Origin: Vitellaria paradoxa
Lineage: Eukaryota > Streptophyta > Magnoliopsida > Ericales > Sapotaceae
Direction of reading: 5' to 3'
Length of the DNA stretch: 64,000 bases
Assembly: GCA_019916065.1 (NCBI GenBank)
Contig: CM034241.1
Location: 682,001 to 746,000 of the forward strand
Shown here: positions 63,509-64,000 of the stretch, piece by piece
How the letters are laid out: every line of letters begins with the position of its first letter
Numbering within the stretch: the first letter of the stretch is position 1
The notes under the pieces: generated by a model
Seen by the model: only the letters and a program-made list of their open reading frames with translations
What the model was told of the DNA's origin: nothing
Database searches by the model: none
Translations under genes and position numbers: made by a program

Positions 63509-64000
63509 CTATTAGAAAACTAATAAATTGTTGATTGCTCCAACAAATGTATAAATCAAATAATGTAATCACAACATTATAAAAGGTAATCAATAGACCA
63601 TTATTTAAATCCAAACTTGCGTTTCCTATTTGATTTTAATTCAATAATTTATCAAAATAATTCATTTGCCTCCCTTTGATTTCCTCATCTTAGACTAATA
63701 GTTGCGAGCCCTCATTGTTAATGCATTTTATATAATTATATATAATTAAAATCTCTACAATTTAGCAAGCTTATAAATGTTTCTTTCTCTTTCTTTTATT
63801 TATAATTTATTATAAAAAAATCATCATAAGTTTTAGATGTAGGATCTCTAACTAATTTTTTTTTTTTTTTTTAATGCTCCTAACACACTTATATCTCTTT
63901 AAGATTTTTCTCATTTTTACACTTTTCTCACATTTTGTAATATTCACGTTTTGTTTTAATAACACTTTGTACTTGCTCATCCCACCGTAAATGCTTGCCT
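63509..64000. other. AT-rich sequence, probably intron
   Basis: No further 63-nt exon copy and no other gene could be recognised up to the window edge. The upstream exons of the coiled-coil gene are expected beyond it. Confidence 0.4.

Overview
This window is nuclear DNA of a flowering plant, most likely a eudicot. The genes are split by GT-AG introns, the spacers are AT-rich, and Au-type SINEs, MITE-like elements, an hAT element, a 5'-truncated LINE and a Ty3/gypsy Tat-lineage retrotransposon are present. I cannot name the species. The host genes all lie on the minus strand; the only gene read on the plus strand is the antisense gene inside the retrotransposon.

Layout: 1-1638, CDC45 (replication helicase factor), intronless so far as visible and cut by the left edge, with two back-to-back E2F-type sites upstream. 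2.2-4.9 kb, AT-rich repeats with a 1.6-kb foldback transposon. 4.9-6.05 kb, a block that recurs inverted at 53.1-54.2 kb and includes the 3' end of the next gene. 6.03-8.71 kb, a two-exon LRR receptor-like pseudokinase of the At5g58300 type. 8.7-15.6 kb, spacer with a second foldback element, MITEs and microsatellites. 15,651-27,728, a complete 12.1-kb Tat-lineage LTR retrotransposon (905-bp LTRs with 7 differences, target duplication GAAAT). Its gag-pol runs on the minus strand and is broken by indels. A four-exon gene of 851 codons lies antisense to it. 27.7-32 kb, repeats, including an array of a CCGG-centred palindrome and an hAT element. 32.0-37.4 kb, a five-exon Ser/Pro-rich basic protein related to At2g40070. 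37.6-46.5 kb, gene-poor AT-rich spacer. 46.56-52.67 kb, six-exon RPT3, the 26S proteasome AAA-ATPase, with a LINE and a SINE in its introns. 54.3-63.0 kb and beyond, the 3' part of a coiled-coil gene whose repeat region is an array of 63-nt exons, each encoding exactly three heptads.

The host genes are unrelated housekeeping or signalling genes. RPT3 and the At5g58300-type kinase are neighbours in Arabidopsis (At5g58290/At5g58300, from memory), so the window probably keeps an old syntenic block that has been expanded by transposons and perhaps inverted. The most notable structures are the 63-nt exon array with a stop-bearing member at its edge, the inverted duplicate flanking about 47 kb, the intron-bearing antisense gene in the retrotransposon, and the palindrome array at 29 kb. 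All joins and boundaries were read by eye; no alignment or database search was run.
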